DNA from: Pseudomonadota bacterium
GTDB taxonomy: Bacteria; Pseudomonadota; Gammaproteobacteria; Pseudomonadales; Oleiphilaceae
Direction: 5' to 3'
DNA: 59,193 bases
NCBI GenBank assembly: GCA_023430625.1
Contig: JAEZAA010000039.1
Location: forward strand, 1 to 59,193
Shown here: positions 18,246 through 27,192 of the stretch, piece by piece
How positions within the stretch are numbered: the first letter of the stretch is position 1
Layout of the letters: each line of letters starts with the position of its first letter
Made by a program: the position numbers and the translations under genes
The notes under the pieces: generated by a model
What the model was told of the DNA's origin: nothing
Database searches by the model: none
What the model saw: the letters and a program-made list of their open reading frames with translations, nothing else

Positions 18246-18956
18246 CTAGCCCAGCTCCACGGGTAGCGCCACCTCCAGCCGGATCGACTCCGGTGAAATC
18301 GCCGCCCGATACGCCAGAATTTCCACACCCTGTGCCGCGGCTTCACGCAGCAGCCGACCATACGCGGGATCAATGGCATCCGCCGGGCGCACCCGTTCCA
18401 CCCCGGTATGGGCGACACAGAACACCAGTACCGCGCGATGCCCCTCCGCCACCATGTGCATCAATTCCCGCAGATGCTTTTGGCCGCGTGTGCTGGTCGC
18501 ATCGGGAAAACGGCCAACGCCGTCGGCATCGCACAAAGTGAGATTTTTCACCTCCACATAGCAGGTCGGCCGGGTGGACGCTTCCAGGCAGAGATCGATG
18601 CGGCTGCTTTCCACACCGTAGCGAACCTCCCGCCTGAGACGCTCGTAGCCCTGTAACTCTACAATAATTCCCGTTTCGATGGCTTCTTCAACCAGACGGT
18701 TGGCCCGCGCGGTATTGATACAGACCCAATCACCCCTCGCGGTTTGCAGCAACTCCCAGGTGCCCGGGTATTTGCGGGAGGGATTGCCCGAGTCCTGAAA
18801 CCAGAGCTGGCTGCCGGGATCACAGCACCCCAGCATCGATCCGGTATTCGGACAATGAAGCGTCACGGGCGGCTGCCCAGGAACCTGTACATCAGCGAGA
18901 AAACGCTTGTAGCGCCGGATCAGCACGGCGTTTTGCAAGGGAGGATCAAACTGCAA
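18246..18956 (-). CDS. sfsA: Sugar fermentation stimulation protein A homologue
   Basis: SfsA is a conserved DNA-binding, nuclease-fold protein of unclear role. The reading frame runs to 19052, but the family's N-terminus (FDPPLQNAVLIRRYKRFLADV) starts right after a TTG at 18956, giving 236 residues against about 234 in E. coli. Conserved parts seen are HCPNTGSMLGC, SSRIDLCLE, CYVEVKNLTL and FPDATSTRGQKHLRELM, the latter with PD-(D/E)XK-like residues. It is divergent from dksA, and in E. coli sfsA is also next to dksA-gluQ. Confidence 0.9.
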   Translation of the reverse strand: MQFDPPLQNAVLIRRYKRFLADVQVPGQPPVTLHCPNTGSMLGCCDPGSQLWFQDSGNPSRKYPGTWELLQTARGDWVCINTARANRLVEEAIETGIIVELQGYERLRREVRYGVESSRIDLCLEASTRPTCYVEVKNLTLCDADGVGRFPDATSTRGQKHLRELMHMVAEGHRAVLVFCVAHTGVERVRPADAIDPAYGRLLREAAAQGVEILAYRAAISPESIRLEVALPVELG

Positions 18957-19446
18957 GGGAGAACCTTTGTATGTAAGCCTTGTCCAACCGCCCTCAAGAG
19001 CGGCATGTGGCCCCTCCAGCGACGCCAATACCAATGGCATCGAGCGGGGCATGCTAACCGGATATTACAGGTCCTGACCGGCGATATTAAGGGCCTATAT
19101 AAAGGAAAGAAGAGAAAGGATGACCAGACGAGGAGTACCGGCTTTCAACCTGACAATTTATGATCTATGGTGAATTAAATAATTATTGGCGCCTCCGAAT
19201 TGAATCTGCTATTTTTCGCAGTTTGATCCGGTGTCAGCCCTGGCCTCAGGCTCTTACAGGCCCTGTGCCAACCAAGGTGATGCCCAGGTGAAACGGGCCG
19301 CGCATCGCCAGCTATTTAGCCAGCTAGCAGGTATGGCCAGATAAATGGTCTAGTCTGATCACTAGTTGATAAAGAGTTTCAGGATCCCGCGACACAGCAG
19401 TCATCCTGCTGCGGGACGTGAGTACGATAGAACGAGGCAAAAGCCC
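18957..19446. other. 490-bp sfsA-dksA intergenic region with short repeats
   Basis: No supported gene is seen. About 19130-19220 is AT-rich compared with its surroundings and may carry promoters, although no convincing -35/-10 pair was found. GCCAGCTA occurs at 19307-19314 and 19319-19326 (12-bp spacing), with a relative GCCAGATA at 19336-19343. An inverted repeat CTAGT/ACTAG lies at 19350-19365. These could be operator sites for dksA. Confidence 0.5.
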
Positions 19447-19914
19447 ATGGCAGAAAAAACCGCGAAGGCAATGAACGCCGAAGCAAGCTCTTCCTCTACG
19501 GAGCGTTTCTCAAACTTTACGCCTTACCAGCTCAAGGAAGGCGAAGAGTACATGAGTGAAGCTCAGCGCGCCCACTTCCGGAACATGCTTTTGGACTGGA
19601 AGCAGGACTTGATGGAAGAAGTGGATCGTACCGTGCATCACATGCAGGAAGATGCCGCCAACTTTGCTGATCCCAGTGACCGTGCCACCCAGGAAGAGGA
19701 ATTCAGCCTCGAACTGCGTGCCCGCGATCGCGAGCGCAAGCTGATCAAGAAGATCGATCAGACCATCGACCGCATTGACCAGGACGATTACGGGTTCTGC
19801 GACTCCTGCGGCGTCGAGATCGGCATCCGCCGTCTGGAAGCGCGCCCCACCGCAACGCTTTGCATCGACTGCAAAACGCTGGCGGAAATCCGTGAAAAGC
19901 AGACCGGCATCTAA
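19447..19914 (+). CDS. dksA: RNA polymerase-binding transcription factor DksA
   Basis: DksA binds the RNA polymerase secondary channel and, with ppGpp, controls stable RNA and amino-acid promoters. The 155-residue product has the long coiled coil with the tip sequence DPSDRATQEEEF, which keeps the two Asp residues and the Ala needed for activity. It also has a four-cysteine zinc finger (CDSCG and CIDCK) and ends in LAEIREKQTGI. The start at ATG 19447 (MAEKTAKAM) gives the usual length; the longer frame from 19366 is not supported. gluQ follows. Confidence 0.96.
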   Translation: MAEKTAKAMNAEASSSSTERFSNFTPYQLKEGEEYMSEAQRAHFRNMLLDWKQDLMEEVDRTVHHMQEDAANFADPSDRATQEEEFSLELRARDRERKLIKKIDQTIDRIDQDDYGFCDSCGVEIGIRRLEARPTATLCIDCKTLAEIREKQTGI

Positions 19915-19923
19915 GCCTGACCT

Positions 19924-19941
19924 GGGCGGGGAAACCCGCCC
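19924..19941 (+). terminator. GC-rich hairpin between dksA and gluQ
   Basis: GGGCGGG (19924-19930), a GAAA tetraloop and CCCGCCC form a perfect 7-bp stem 9 nt after the dksA stop. There is no U-tract, so it may be an attenuator or RNA-stability element rather than a full terminator. In Shigella and E. coli a terminator between dksA and gluQ limits gluQ expression, so a similar role is plausible. Confidence 0.55.
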
Positions 19942-19962
19942 GGCGAATGTTCCCCGCACCCT

Positions 19963-20913
19963 ATGACCACGTTCGACCGGCATTCGCCTCTCGACACCGA
20001 ACCACCCGCCGCTTCAACCTCTCGCTACACCGGGCGTTTTGCGCCATCCCCAACCGGCCCACTCCATTTCGGCTCCCTGGTCGGCGCCCTGGCAAGCTAC
20101 CTGGATGCCCGCCATCACCAAGGGACCTGGTTGGTCCGTATCGAAGACATTGACCCCTTGCGCGAGCCGCCTGAGGCCGCCGCCCAAATTCTGGCAACGC
20201 TGGAAGCCCATGGCTTGTTGTGGGACGGCCCACTCCTCTACCAGTCCACTCGAGGAGAGGCCTACGAGGAGGCGCTGGCCAAACTGCTGGCAACGGACCA
20301 CGCCTATTACTGCCCCTGCTCCCGCAAGCAACTGGCGGAACAAAACGGTCATCATGCCCCCGGATGCCGAGATCGTCAGCAAACGCCAGAGAATGCCGCC
20401 ATTCGTTTCAAGGTCCATGACCGCGCTCTGCAGATTCAGGATCGCATCCAGGGGCTTTTGCAGTTTACGCCGCATGCCGAACTTGACGACTTCGTCCTCA
20501 AGCGCAAGGAAGGCTTCTATGCGTATCAGCTGGCCGTGGTGGTGGACGATGCCTGGCAAGGCGTGACGGATGTAGTACGGGGCAGCGATCTGCTCGACTC
20601 CCTGCCCTGGCAGCATTTACTGCAGGACGCATTGGGACTGCCACACCCGCGCTATGCCCACATCCCGGTGATCACCAACGCCCAGGGCCAGAAGCTCAGC
20701 AAGCAAAACCGTTCACCCGCCCTCGATGACCGCATAGCGCCGGACAACCTGCGACGGGCGCTGAGCGCTCTTGCGCTGACACCCCCGCCCGAGCTGGCGG
20801 AGGCGTCCTGCGAAAAACTGCTGAGCTGGGCCATTCCCCGCTGGTCCTCCCGGCTCATCGCAGCCGTGCCCAGCATTCCGGAGGCGGACCTGATGCAGGT
20901 CTCAGCGTCCTGA
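19963..20913 (+). CDS. gluQ: Glutamyl-Q tRNA(Asp) synthetase
   Basis: GluQ-RS attaches glutamate to queuosine in tRNA-Asp and is a paralogue of the GluRS catalytic domain lacking the anticodon-binding part. The 316-residue product has the HIGH region GRFAPSPTGPLHFGSL, where the second motif position is Phe as in the family, a zinc site around CPCSRKQL and APGC, and the KMSKS-like KLSKQNRSPAL. The short length with no C-terminal domain separates it from GltX. The dksA-gluQ pairing is conserved. Confidence 0.93.
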   Translation: MTTFDRHSPLDTEPPAASTSRYTGRFAPSPTGPLHFGSLVGALASYLDARHHQGTWLVRIEDIDPLREPPEAAAQILATLEAHGLLWDGPLLYQSTRGEAYEEALAKLLATDHAYYCPCSRKQLAEQNGHHAPGCRDRQQTPENAAIRFKVHDRALQIQDRIQGLLQFTPHAELDDFVLKRKEGFYAYQLAVVVDDAWQGVTDVVRGSDLLDSLPWQHLLQDALGLPHPRYAHIPVITNAQGQKLSKQNRSPALDDRIAPDNLRRALSALALTPPPELAEASCEKLLSWAIPRWSSRLIAAVPSIPEADLMQVSAS

Positions 20914-21016
20914 TCGAGTATACTTAGCCGACCCGATTGCCGGCCGACAGACATTCTCAATGAGTGGTCGGACCCAATCGGCTTGCAGACACGCGCACGA
21001 GGTTTGAGCTCGACTC

Positions 21017-21193
21017 ATGTATATCTATCGCTTGGTCTTTCTGCTGGTGCTCGGCATCTACGTGTTCTCGCCGACCATCATCGACTGGTGGATTGCCCCC
21101 GGAAGTGCCTGGTATCGCCCCTATGTGATCTGGGCTGTACTCATCGCCATGTCGGTTTGGCTGGAATCGCGACGGAGTCCCAATGAGTTTTAG
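21017..21193 (+). CDS. cbrX: CbrX-like small membrane protein upstream of cbrA
   Basis: This 58-residue protein (MYIYRLVFLLVLGIYVFSPT at the start, SRRSPNEF at the end) has two hydrophobic helices, about residues 5-27 and 36-49, separated by a Trp-rich loop. Its last 11 nt overlap the start of cbrA, so the two are probably translationally coupled. Pseudomonas has a small gene cbrX in the same position and overlap. Its exact role is uncertain, but it may set the level of CbrA translation. Confidence 0.85.
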   Translation: MYIYRLVFLLVLGIYVFSPTIIDWWIAPGSAWYRPYVIWAVLIAMSVWLESRRSPNEF

Positions 21194-24155
21194 CAGCGGT
21201 CTGCTGTTCCTGCTGGGCATTGGTTATCTGCTGATCCTGCTCGGCATGGCCTGGATCGTCGAGCGCGGCTGGGTGCCGCAACGCTGGCTGCGCCATCCGT
21301 TGACCTACGTGCTGTCTCTCGGTGTCTATGCCAGCGCCTGGGCCATTTATGGCTCCATCGGCATGGCCTATGAATTCGGCTTCGGCTTTCTCGCCTATTA
21401 CCTGGGCATCAGCGGCGCCTTCCTGCTGGCACCAGTCCTGCTGGTGCCCGTGCTGCGCATCACCAAGTCCTATCAGCTCAGCTCCATTGCCGACCTCTTC
21501 ACGTTCCGTTACCGCAGCCAGTGGGCAGGCACCCTCACCACCCTGTTCATGATGCTGAGCATGCTGCCCTTGCTCGCCCTGCAGATCAAGGCAGTTACCT
21601 CGTCCATTCAACTACTGTCGCCGGGCGAGGCGGAGAACGTACTCGGCTTTGTGTTCTGCGGCGTTATGGTTGTCTTCGCGACCCTGTTTGGCGCCCGTGA
21701 ACATTCCTCGATGGAGCGCCATAGCAGCCTGGTGTTTGCCATGGCCTTCGAGTCGCTGGTCAAGCTGACCTGCTTCCTGGTCATTGGCGGCTACGCCCTG
21801 TTCCAGGTTTTTGGTGGCTTTGAAGGGCTCAACCAGTGGCTGGAACAGGTGGCGCCGCGCATCAGCGCCCAAGAGCGCCAGTTGGGGGAAAACCCTTGGC
21901 GGGCGATGCTGTTGATGTTCTTCGCCTCAGCCCTGGTGATGCCCCATATGTTCCACATGACGTTCACCGAAAACGTCAATCCACGCGCCATTTTCAAAGC
22001 AAGTTGGGGACTGCCCCTGTACCTGCTGCTCATGGCCCTGCCGATTCCCGCCATCCTCTGGGCGGGAATCAAGCTCGGCACGCCAACCTCTCCGGAATAC
22101 TTCCCCATTGGCATCGGTCTGTTCAACGACGCTCCCTGGCTGGGCCTGGTCGCCTTTATCGGCGGCCTGTCCGCCGCCAGCGGACTCATCATCGTCGTCA
22201 CCCTGGCCCTGGCCTCGATGATGCTCAACCATCTGATCCTGCCGGTGTATCAGCCCCTGTCCCGCGACAACATCTACGGCTGGCTGAAATGGATCAAGCG
22301 GGTCCTGATCGTCGCCATCATCTTTTCGGCCTACCTCTTCTACATCTACATCGATGATCGTTCGCAACTCTCGGCCCTGGGGATACTTGCCTTCGTCGCC
22401 ACCCTGCAGTTCTTCCCAGGCATGCTGGCCGTCATCTACTGGCCCATCGGCAACCGCGCCGGCTTCATTGCAGGGGTCTGCACCGGCATGCTGGTCTGGC
22501 TCTTGACCATGCTGTTGCCCCAGGTATTCCACATCGACCTGCTGGGCCTGTCGCCCTGGGCGCACCTATATCACTTCAACCCTGACGACTCGCACCTCTA
22601 CACCATGGCGGCACTGAGCCTCAACGTCCTGGCGTTCGTGGCCTTTTCCTTGTTGACCCCCACCTCCGTCGCGGAGCAGGCCGCCGCCCGTGCCTGCAGC
22701 ATGGACGCGGTGGCGCGTCCGACCCGCCACGAACTCATTGCCAACTCGTCAGAAGAGTTCAAGACCGCGCTCGCCAAACCGCTGGGACAACAGACCGCCG
22801 ATACCGAAGTGAACCGGGCCATTGCCCAGCTGCAACTGTCGCCCGTGGAGTTCCGGCCCTATGCCCTGCGCCGGCTGCGCGATCAGATCGAAGCCAACCT
22901 GTCGGGACTGCTCGGCCCCTCCATCGCCCAGGACATCGTCAAGCGCTATCTGGCGCTCAAGGCCGACGCCGGCGCTGGTCTGGGCCAGGATATTTTCTTC
23001 GTGGAAAGCCGCCTGGAAGCCTACCAGTCCCGCCTGACCGGTCTGGCCGCCGAACTCGACAGCCTGCGCCGCTATCACCGGCAGACCCTGCAGAACCTGC
23101 CAATCGGCGCCTGCTCACTGGGCACCGATCTGGAAATCATCATGTGGAATCACGCCATGGAAGGCTTGACCGGGATCAGCGCGCCGGAAGTGATCGGCTC
23201 CCATGTCAGCACCATTCCCGCCCCCTGGTCGAACCTGTTGCACAGCTTCACCCAGGATGAGCAGATGCACCAATACAAGCGCCGGGTCGATTTCGCCGGC
23301 CGCCCCCATTGGTTCAACCTGCACAAGGCCGCCATTGAGGGGGACGAACGCAATCCGGATGCCGGTCAGGTCATCCTGCTTGAGGATCAGACCGAGCTGC
23401 AACTGCTAGAGGAAGAGCTGGTGCACAGCGAACGGCTGGCCTCCATTGGACGCCTGGCCGCCGGTGTTGCCCATGAGATCGGCAACCCCATCACCGGCAT
23501 CGCCTGTTTGTCCCAGAATCTGAAATTAGTGACACAGGACCCGGAGATCCTGGAAAGCTCCGAGCAGATTCTCGATCAAACCAAGCGGGTGTCGCGGATT
23601 CTGCAAAGCCTGATGAACTTCTCCCGGGCCGGCAATCACACCCTGCACCAGGTGATCGAGCCGACCAGCATCAAGCGTTGCGTCGACGAGGCCATGAGCC
23701 TGCTCGCGCTCGCCGACAAGGAAAAGCAGTTGGATTACCGCAACGAGTGCGCCCCCGACGTGATCGTCATGGGCGACGAGCAGCGTCTGCTGCAGGTTTT
23801 CGTGAACCTGCTCAGCAACGCCCGGGACGCCTCGCCCGACCACGCCCGCATTACGGTGACCGGCCGCATGTCCGACTACACCGCCGTGATCGAGGTCATC
23901 GACGAAGGCTGCGGCATTCCCCGAAACCAGATCGACCACCTGTTCGAGCCGTTTTACACCACAAAAGGCCCTGGCAAGGGCACGGGCCTCGGACTGTCGC
24001 TGGTCTACAGCATTGTCGAGGAACACTACGGTCATATTCAGATCACCAGCCCCGCCGACGAGATGACCGGACGTGGCACTCGCGTGACCATTGAGTTACC
24101 CTCCCAGTACTCGGATCCCAAACAACCAGGTGGCAGGTCTACTGACGTATCATGA
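21183..24155 (+). CDS. cbrA: Sensor histidine kinase CbrA (SLC5 transporter-kinase fusion)
   Basis: CbrA is the membrane sensor of the CbrAB system that controls carbon/nitrogen balance and use of amino acids. The 990-residue product has about 13 hydrophobic helices of the sodium/solute symporter type (residues 1-500), a linker/STAC-like region, a PAS domain (about 635-740), a HisKA domain with the phospho-acceptor His in AHEIGNPITG (about H764), and an HATPase domain with DEGCGIPRNQ and GTGLGLSL. Its stop overlaps the cbrB start as ATGA. Whether it transports histidine, as reported for some Pseudomonas CbrA, cannot be read from the sequence. Confidence 0.96.
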   Translation: MSFSSGLLFLLGIGYLLILLGMAWIVERGWVPQRWLRHPLTYVLSLGVYASAWAIYGSIGMAYEFGFGFLAYYLGISGAFLLAPVLLVPVLRITKSYQLSSIADLFTFRYRSQWAGTLTTLFMMLSMLPLLALQIKAVTSSIQLLSPGEAENVLGFVFCGVMVVFATLFGAREHSSMERHSSLVFAMAFESLVKLTCFLVIGGYALFQVFGGFEGLNQWLEQVAPRISAQERQLGENPWRAMLLMFFASALVMPHMFHMTFTENVNPRAIFKASWGLPLYLLLMALPIPAILWAGIKLGTPTSPEYFPIGIGLFNDAPWLGLVAFIGGLSAASGLIIVVTLALASMMLNHLILPVYQPLSRDNIYGWLKWIKRVLIVAIIFSAYLFYIYIDDRSQLSALGILAFVATLQFFPGMLAVIYWPIGNRAGFIAGVCTGMLVWLLTMLLPQVFHIDLLGLSPWAHLYHFNPDDSHLYTMAALSLNVLAFVAFSLLTPTSVAEQAAARACSMDAVARPTRHELIANSSEEFKTALAKPLGQQTADTEVNRAIAQLQLSPVEFRPYALRRLRDQIEANLSGLLGPSIAQDIVKRYLALKADAGAGLGQDIFFVESRLEAYQSRLTGLAAELDSLRRYHRQTLQNLPIGACSLGTDLEIIMWNHAMEGLTGISAPEVIGSHVSTIPAPWSNLLHSFTQDEQMHQYKRRVDFAGRPHWFNLHKAAIEGDERNPDAGQVILLEDQTELQLLEEELVHSERLASIGRLAAGVAHEIGNPITGIACLSQNLKLVTQDPEILESSEQILDQTKRVSRILQSLMNFSRAGNHTLHQVIEPTSIKRCVDEAMSLLALADKEKQLDYRNECAPDVIVMGDEQRLLQVFVNLLSNARDASPDHARITVTGRMSDYTAVIEVIDEGCGIPRNQIDHLFEPFYTTKGPGKGTGLGLSLVYSIVEEHYGHIQITSPADEMTGRGTRVTIELPSQYSDPKQPGGRSTDVS

Positions 24156-25552
24156 GTCATATTCTCGTTGTCGAAGATGAAACCATTATCCGCTCCGCCC
24201 TGCGCAGATTGCTGGAGCATAACGGCTATCGGGTGAGTGAAGCTGGCTCTGTCGACGAAGCGGAAGATGCCCATGACCTGACTACGTTCGACATGATCAT
24301 TTCCGACTTGCGCCTACCGGGGCGGCAGGGCACTGAGCTCATCAAGCTGGCGGGCAGCACGCCGGTGCTGATCATGACCAGCTACGCCAGCCTGCGTTCG
24401 GCAGTCGATGCCATGAAACTGGGCGCGGTGGACTACATCGCCAAGCCCTTCGACCATGATGAAATGCTCTCTGCGGTGCGCCAGATCCTGGCCGCCCATT
24501 CCAAGGGTGCGATCAAGCAGACCCTGAACGTCGGCGAGGAACGGAAGCAGTACCAAGATATTCGCGACATCATGTATGGCGAATGTCATGAAATGCTCAA
24601 GATGTTCGACCTGATCCGCAAGGTGGCGCCCACCGATACCACCGTGCTGATCCAGGGAGAATCCGGCACCGGCAAGGAACTGGCGACCCGCGCGCTGCAC
24701 CAGCTAAGCCCGCGCGCCACGGGCCCCCTCATCTGCGTCAACTGTGCCGCCATTCCCGAAACCCTGATTGAGTCGGAGCTGTTCGGCCACGAAAAAGGCG
24801 CCTTCACCGGCGCGGTCACGGCCCGCAACGGTCTGATCGAAGCTGCGGACGGTGGTACCTTGTTTCTCGATGAGATCGGCGAATTGCCCTTGGAAGCACA
24901 GGCTCGCCTGCTGCGGGTGCTGCAGGAAAGCGAGATCCGCCGGGTCGGCTCGACCCAATCCCGCAAAGTGGATGTACGGCTGGTGGCGGCGACCCACCGC
25001 AATCTAAAAGCCATGACCAAGGTGGGCCAGTTCCGGGAGGACCTGTTCTACCGGCTGAACGTCATGCAACTGCGGATTCCGGCGTTGCGGGAGCGTGGCG
25101 AGGACATTACTGGACTGGCGCAAATGCTGTTGGGCAAGATCACCCAGCGCATGGGGCGCCCGCCCGTGCATTTCAGCCCCGACGCGCTGCGCGTCATTCA
25201 GCATTACCGCTGGCCGGGCAACGTCCGGGAACTGGAAAACGCCTTGGAGCGGGCAGTCATTCTCTGTGACGATGACGAAATCGTGCCGGAATTGCTGGGT
25301 ATCGAACTGGAACAGGATGACGTCACCATTCCGGAAAGCTTGGTTAACCCGGAATTACCCGCCGCCGCCAAAAGCGGCGAACGTCCCAACGACCTCTCAT
25401 TGGAAGACTATTTCCAGCACTTTGTGCTTGAGAACCAGGACACCATGAGCGAAACCGAACTGGCCCGAAAGCTTGGCATCAGCCGCAAGAGCCTGTGGGA
25501 ACGCCGCCAACGCCTGGGTATCCCCCGCAAGAAAACCGGGGACAAACCTTAG
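24152..25552 (+). CDS. cbrB: Sigma-54-dependent response regulator CbrB
   Basis: CbrB is an NtrC-family activator phosphorylated by CbrA. The 466-residue product has a receiver domain with the phospho-Asp in SDLRLPG (D52) and the conserved Lys in AKPF. Its AAA+ domain carries GESGTGKE, the sigma-54 contact GAFTGA and FLDEIGELP. The C-terminal Fis-type HTH is TELARKLGISRKSLWERR. The main known target is the small RNA gene crcZ, found here about 1.6 kb downstream. In Pseudomonas the two are close neighbours; here an IS element separates them. Confidence 0.96.
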   Translation: MSHILVVEDETIIRSALRRLLEHNGYRVSEAGSVDEAEDAHDLTTFDMIISDLRLPGRQGTELIKLAGSTPVLIMTSYASLRSAVDAMKLGAVDYIAKPFDHDEMLSAVRQILAAHSKGAIKQTLNVGEERKQYQDIRDIMYGECHEMLKMFDLIRKVAPTDTTVLIQGESGTGKELATRALHQLSPRATGPLICVNCAAIPETLIESELFGHEKGAFTGAVTARNGLIEAADGGTLFLDEIGELPLEAQARLLRVLQESEIRRVGSTQSRKVDVRLVAATHRNLKAMTKVGQFREDLFYRLNVMQLRIPALRERGEDITGLAQMLLGKITQRMGRPPVHFSPDALRVIQHYRWPGNVRELENALERAVILCDDDEIVPELLGIELEQDDVTIPESLVNPELPAAAKSGERPNDLSLEDYFQHFVLENQDTMSETELARKLGISRKSLWERRQRLGIPRKKTGDKP

Positions 25553-25616
25553 ACACCACCCCCACCCTGCACTCGCCCCTCTCGCACTTGCCAATGCCTG
25601 AACCTGGACTAGGCTT

Positions 25617-25624
25617 TTAAAAAA
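25617..25624 (+). repeat. Left 8-bp target-site duplication of the ISL3 element
   Basis: TTAAAAAA directly precedes the left inverted repeat, and an identical TTAAAAAA follows the right end at 26935-26942. An 8-bp, AT-rich duplication is typical of ISL3-family insertion. Confidence 0.9.
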
Positions 25625-26934
25625 GGTTCATCGCACTTTACCGGGAAATGCCGCTTTGATCTTCAGAAAGAAGTAGTCGTTGTCCCGGTAGCCATAGGCC
25701 ATCCGCTTGATGACCTTGATCTTGTTGTTCATGCCCTCCAGCACACTGGTATTCATCCGGTAGCGTGCGCTGGAGATAATCCCTTCAACATAGCCTGTCA
25801 GGCGTCTCGCAAACTGTTGCACCGGCGCAAGCCCGCTACTCATGGCCAGATGCAGCCACTCCCGCCAGCGTTGCCAGGCTTCGGCTTCCGACGGAGCGTA
25901 CCAGAGCTCCTTGAGCTGATCCTTCAGGAGGTAAACCGTCATCAGGGGCTGGTTCGCCTGCAGCAGTTCCTCGAGTTTCAGGACTTGATCATCCTTGAGG
26001 TTGCCCCGGTTTCTGAGCAAGAGCCAGCGGCTTCGCTTCACCAGCGTTCGGGCCGGCCTGTCGTGCCGAAGCAGGTTGGCCTGGTCGACCCGGACCCGGT
26101 CAATCACCTCCCGGCCGAACTTGGCAACCACGTGGAACAGATCGTAGACGACCCGTGCCCGTGGGCAATGGTGCTGGACCTCCAGGTCCATGGCGGTGTT
26201 CATGTCCATCGCCACGGCCTCGATCCGGTCACAGGTCTCCGGCCCCAGCCACTCAAAGAAGGGCCGCACCGCGGCCCGACTACGACCTTCACCCACCCAA
26301 AGCACTTGCTGGGTGTCGGCATCGATCGCCACGGTGGCGTATCGGTGGCCCTTGAACAGGGCAAACTCATCCATGATCAAGCGGCGAATCCGTTGCTTGT
26401 CAGGCTCCGCCACGTCCCGCTGGAGGCGTTGATGATCAATGGCCTTGACCGTATGCCAGTGCAATCCAAGCAGCCTGGCCACGTGCTGAACCGGCATCAG
26501 GCGCACCAGGGACTCCACCCAATGGATCATGGCAACCGTCAGGCGCCGACGCCCGGATAGCCAGCGAATGCGCTCCAGCCTGGGGCCGCAGGTTGCACAG
26601 CGAACCCGGCGCACCGGCACCTCCAGCCAGAGGCGATACTGGAGCAGGTCGCGCTCTCGGACTCGCCGGATGCTCGTGTCATGAATGGCCAGTGTGTGCT
26701 GGTTGCAACCGCTACAGCATGGGAGGGAATCTGCTGCAGGTTGTAATCGGACGAGCAGCGATTGAGCGTCAATTTGGGTAAAGGATTCCAACGTGAATCC
26801 TTCCCAGAACAGGGCGAGAGGATTAGCATGCATGGGGACGGCGGTGGACTGGTTAATTTTTTTGTTTTGGCGAACTCAAAACTAACCCGTTTTACCGCCG
26901 TCTCCTACTTTTTCACGCTAACCCGCGATGAACC
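25625..26934 (-). mobile_element. ISL3-family insertion sequence, 1310 bp
   Basis: The element has inverted repeats beginning GGTTCATCGC at both ends (perfect for 10 bp, about 18 of 25 overall), one transposase gene filling most of its length, and an exact 8-bp target duplication. Identical duplications and an intact transposase suggest a fairly recent insertion. It landed between cbrB and a hairpin that looks like the cbrB terminator. No second copy is in the window. Confidence 0.93.
25628..26833 (-). CDS. tnpA: ISL3-family transposase
   Basis: The 401-residue protein has an N-terminal zinc-ribbon region (CCSGCNQHT and CATCG pairs), an HTH-like segment and a DDE transposase core typical of ISL3 (MDEFALFKGHRYATVAIDAD, AMDMNTAMD, DLFHVVAKFG), ending in VLEGMNNKIKVIKRMAYGYR. 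The acidic residues of these motifs are present, so it looks intact. The stop codon lies within the left inverted repeat, as is common in compact elements. Confidence 0.92.
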   Translation of the reverse strand: MHANPLALFWEGFTLESFTQIDAQSLLVRLQPAADSLPCCSGCNQHTLAIHDTSIRRVRERDLLQYRLWLEVPVRRVRCATCGPRLERIRWLSGRRRLTVAMIHWVESLVRLMPVQHVARLLGLHWHTVKAIDHQRLQRDVAEPDKQRIRRLIMDEFALFKGHRYATVAIDADTQQVLWVGEGRSRAAVRPFFEWLGPETCDRIEAVAMDMNTAMDLEVQHHCPRARVVYDLFHVVAKFGREVIDRVRVDQANLLRHDRPARTLVKRSRWLLLRNRGNLKDDQVLKLEELLQANQPLMTVYLLKDQLKELWYAPSEAEAWQRWREWLHLAMSSGLAPVQQFARRLTGYVEGIISSARYRMNTSVLEGMNNKIKVIKRMAYGYRDNDYFFLKIKAAFPGKVR

Positions 26935-26942
26935 TTAAAAAA
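26935..26942 (+). repeat. Right 8-bp target-site duplication of the ISL3 element
   Basis: TTAAAAAA is identical to the left copy at 25617-25624. Confidence 0.9.
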
Positions 26943-26949
26943 GCCTTTC

Positions 26950-26973
26950 CGCCTGATTTCACTGGCGTTTTTT
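26950..26973 (+). terminator. Probable cbrB terminator, displaced by the IS
   Basis: CGCC (26950-26953) and GGCG (26964-26967) flank a 10-nt loop and are followed by six T residues. If the IS and one target copy are removed, this hairpin lies about 75 nt after the cbrB stop, where its terminator would be expected. Confidence 0.5.
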
Positions 26974-27009
26974 GTGTTGCGGGGCCGACTCTCACACGCC
27001 TTGCGCCAC

Positions 27010-27092
27010 TGTTACCCTAAGAAGTGTTACCGCGCGATCCGTCGTTTCCCTTGGTAACACTCTTTTGCCCTGCGGGGTGACCCCCGGTAACA
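27010..27092 (+). promoter_or_regulatory. CbrB-type upstream activator sites for crcZ
   Basis: Four heptamers match one palindromic half-site: TGTTACC at 27010-27016 and 27025-27031, and GGTAACA at 27053-27059 and 27086-27092. A weaker TCTTACC lies at 27109-27115. TGTTAC/GTAACA half-sites are the recognition elements I recall for CbrB upstream of crcZ in Pseudomonas. They lie 75-160 bp before the -24/-12 promoter, as expected for an enhancer-binding protein. Confidence 0.78.
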
Positions 27093-27166
27093 CTTTCTCC
27101 CTAAAAAGTCTTACCGGATTCCCGCCAACAAAATTAACCTGTTGTTTATTCTGGAATAAATTTTTC

Positions 27167-27182
27167 TGGCACAGGACCTGCT
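27167..27182 (+). promoter_or_regulatory. Sigma-54 (-24/-12) promoter of crcZ
   Basis: TGGCAC at 27167-27172 and TGC at 27179-27181 give GG and GC exactly 10 nt apart, the hallmark of RpoN promoters. The -12 element is CTGC instead of TTGC. Transcription is expected to start near 27193. Confidence 0.82.
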
Positions 27183-27192
27183 ATATCTATGG

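Noticed and set aside
18957..19052. Longer N-terminus of SfsA
   Set aside because: The extra 32 residues do not resemble the family; the TTG at 18956 gives the normal length.
21927..22565. Minus-strand open frame inside cbrA
   Set aside because: It is a shadow of the CbrA transporter region; no start signal and no recognisable domain.
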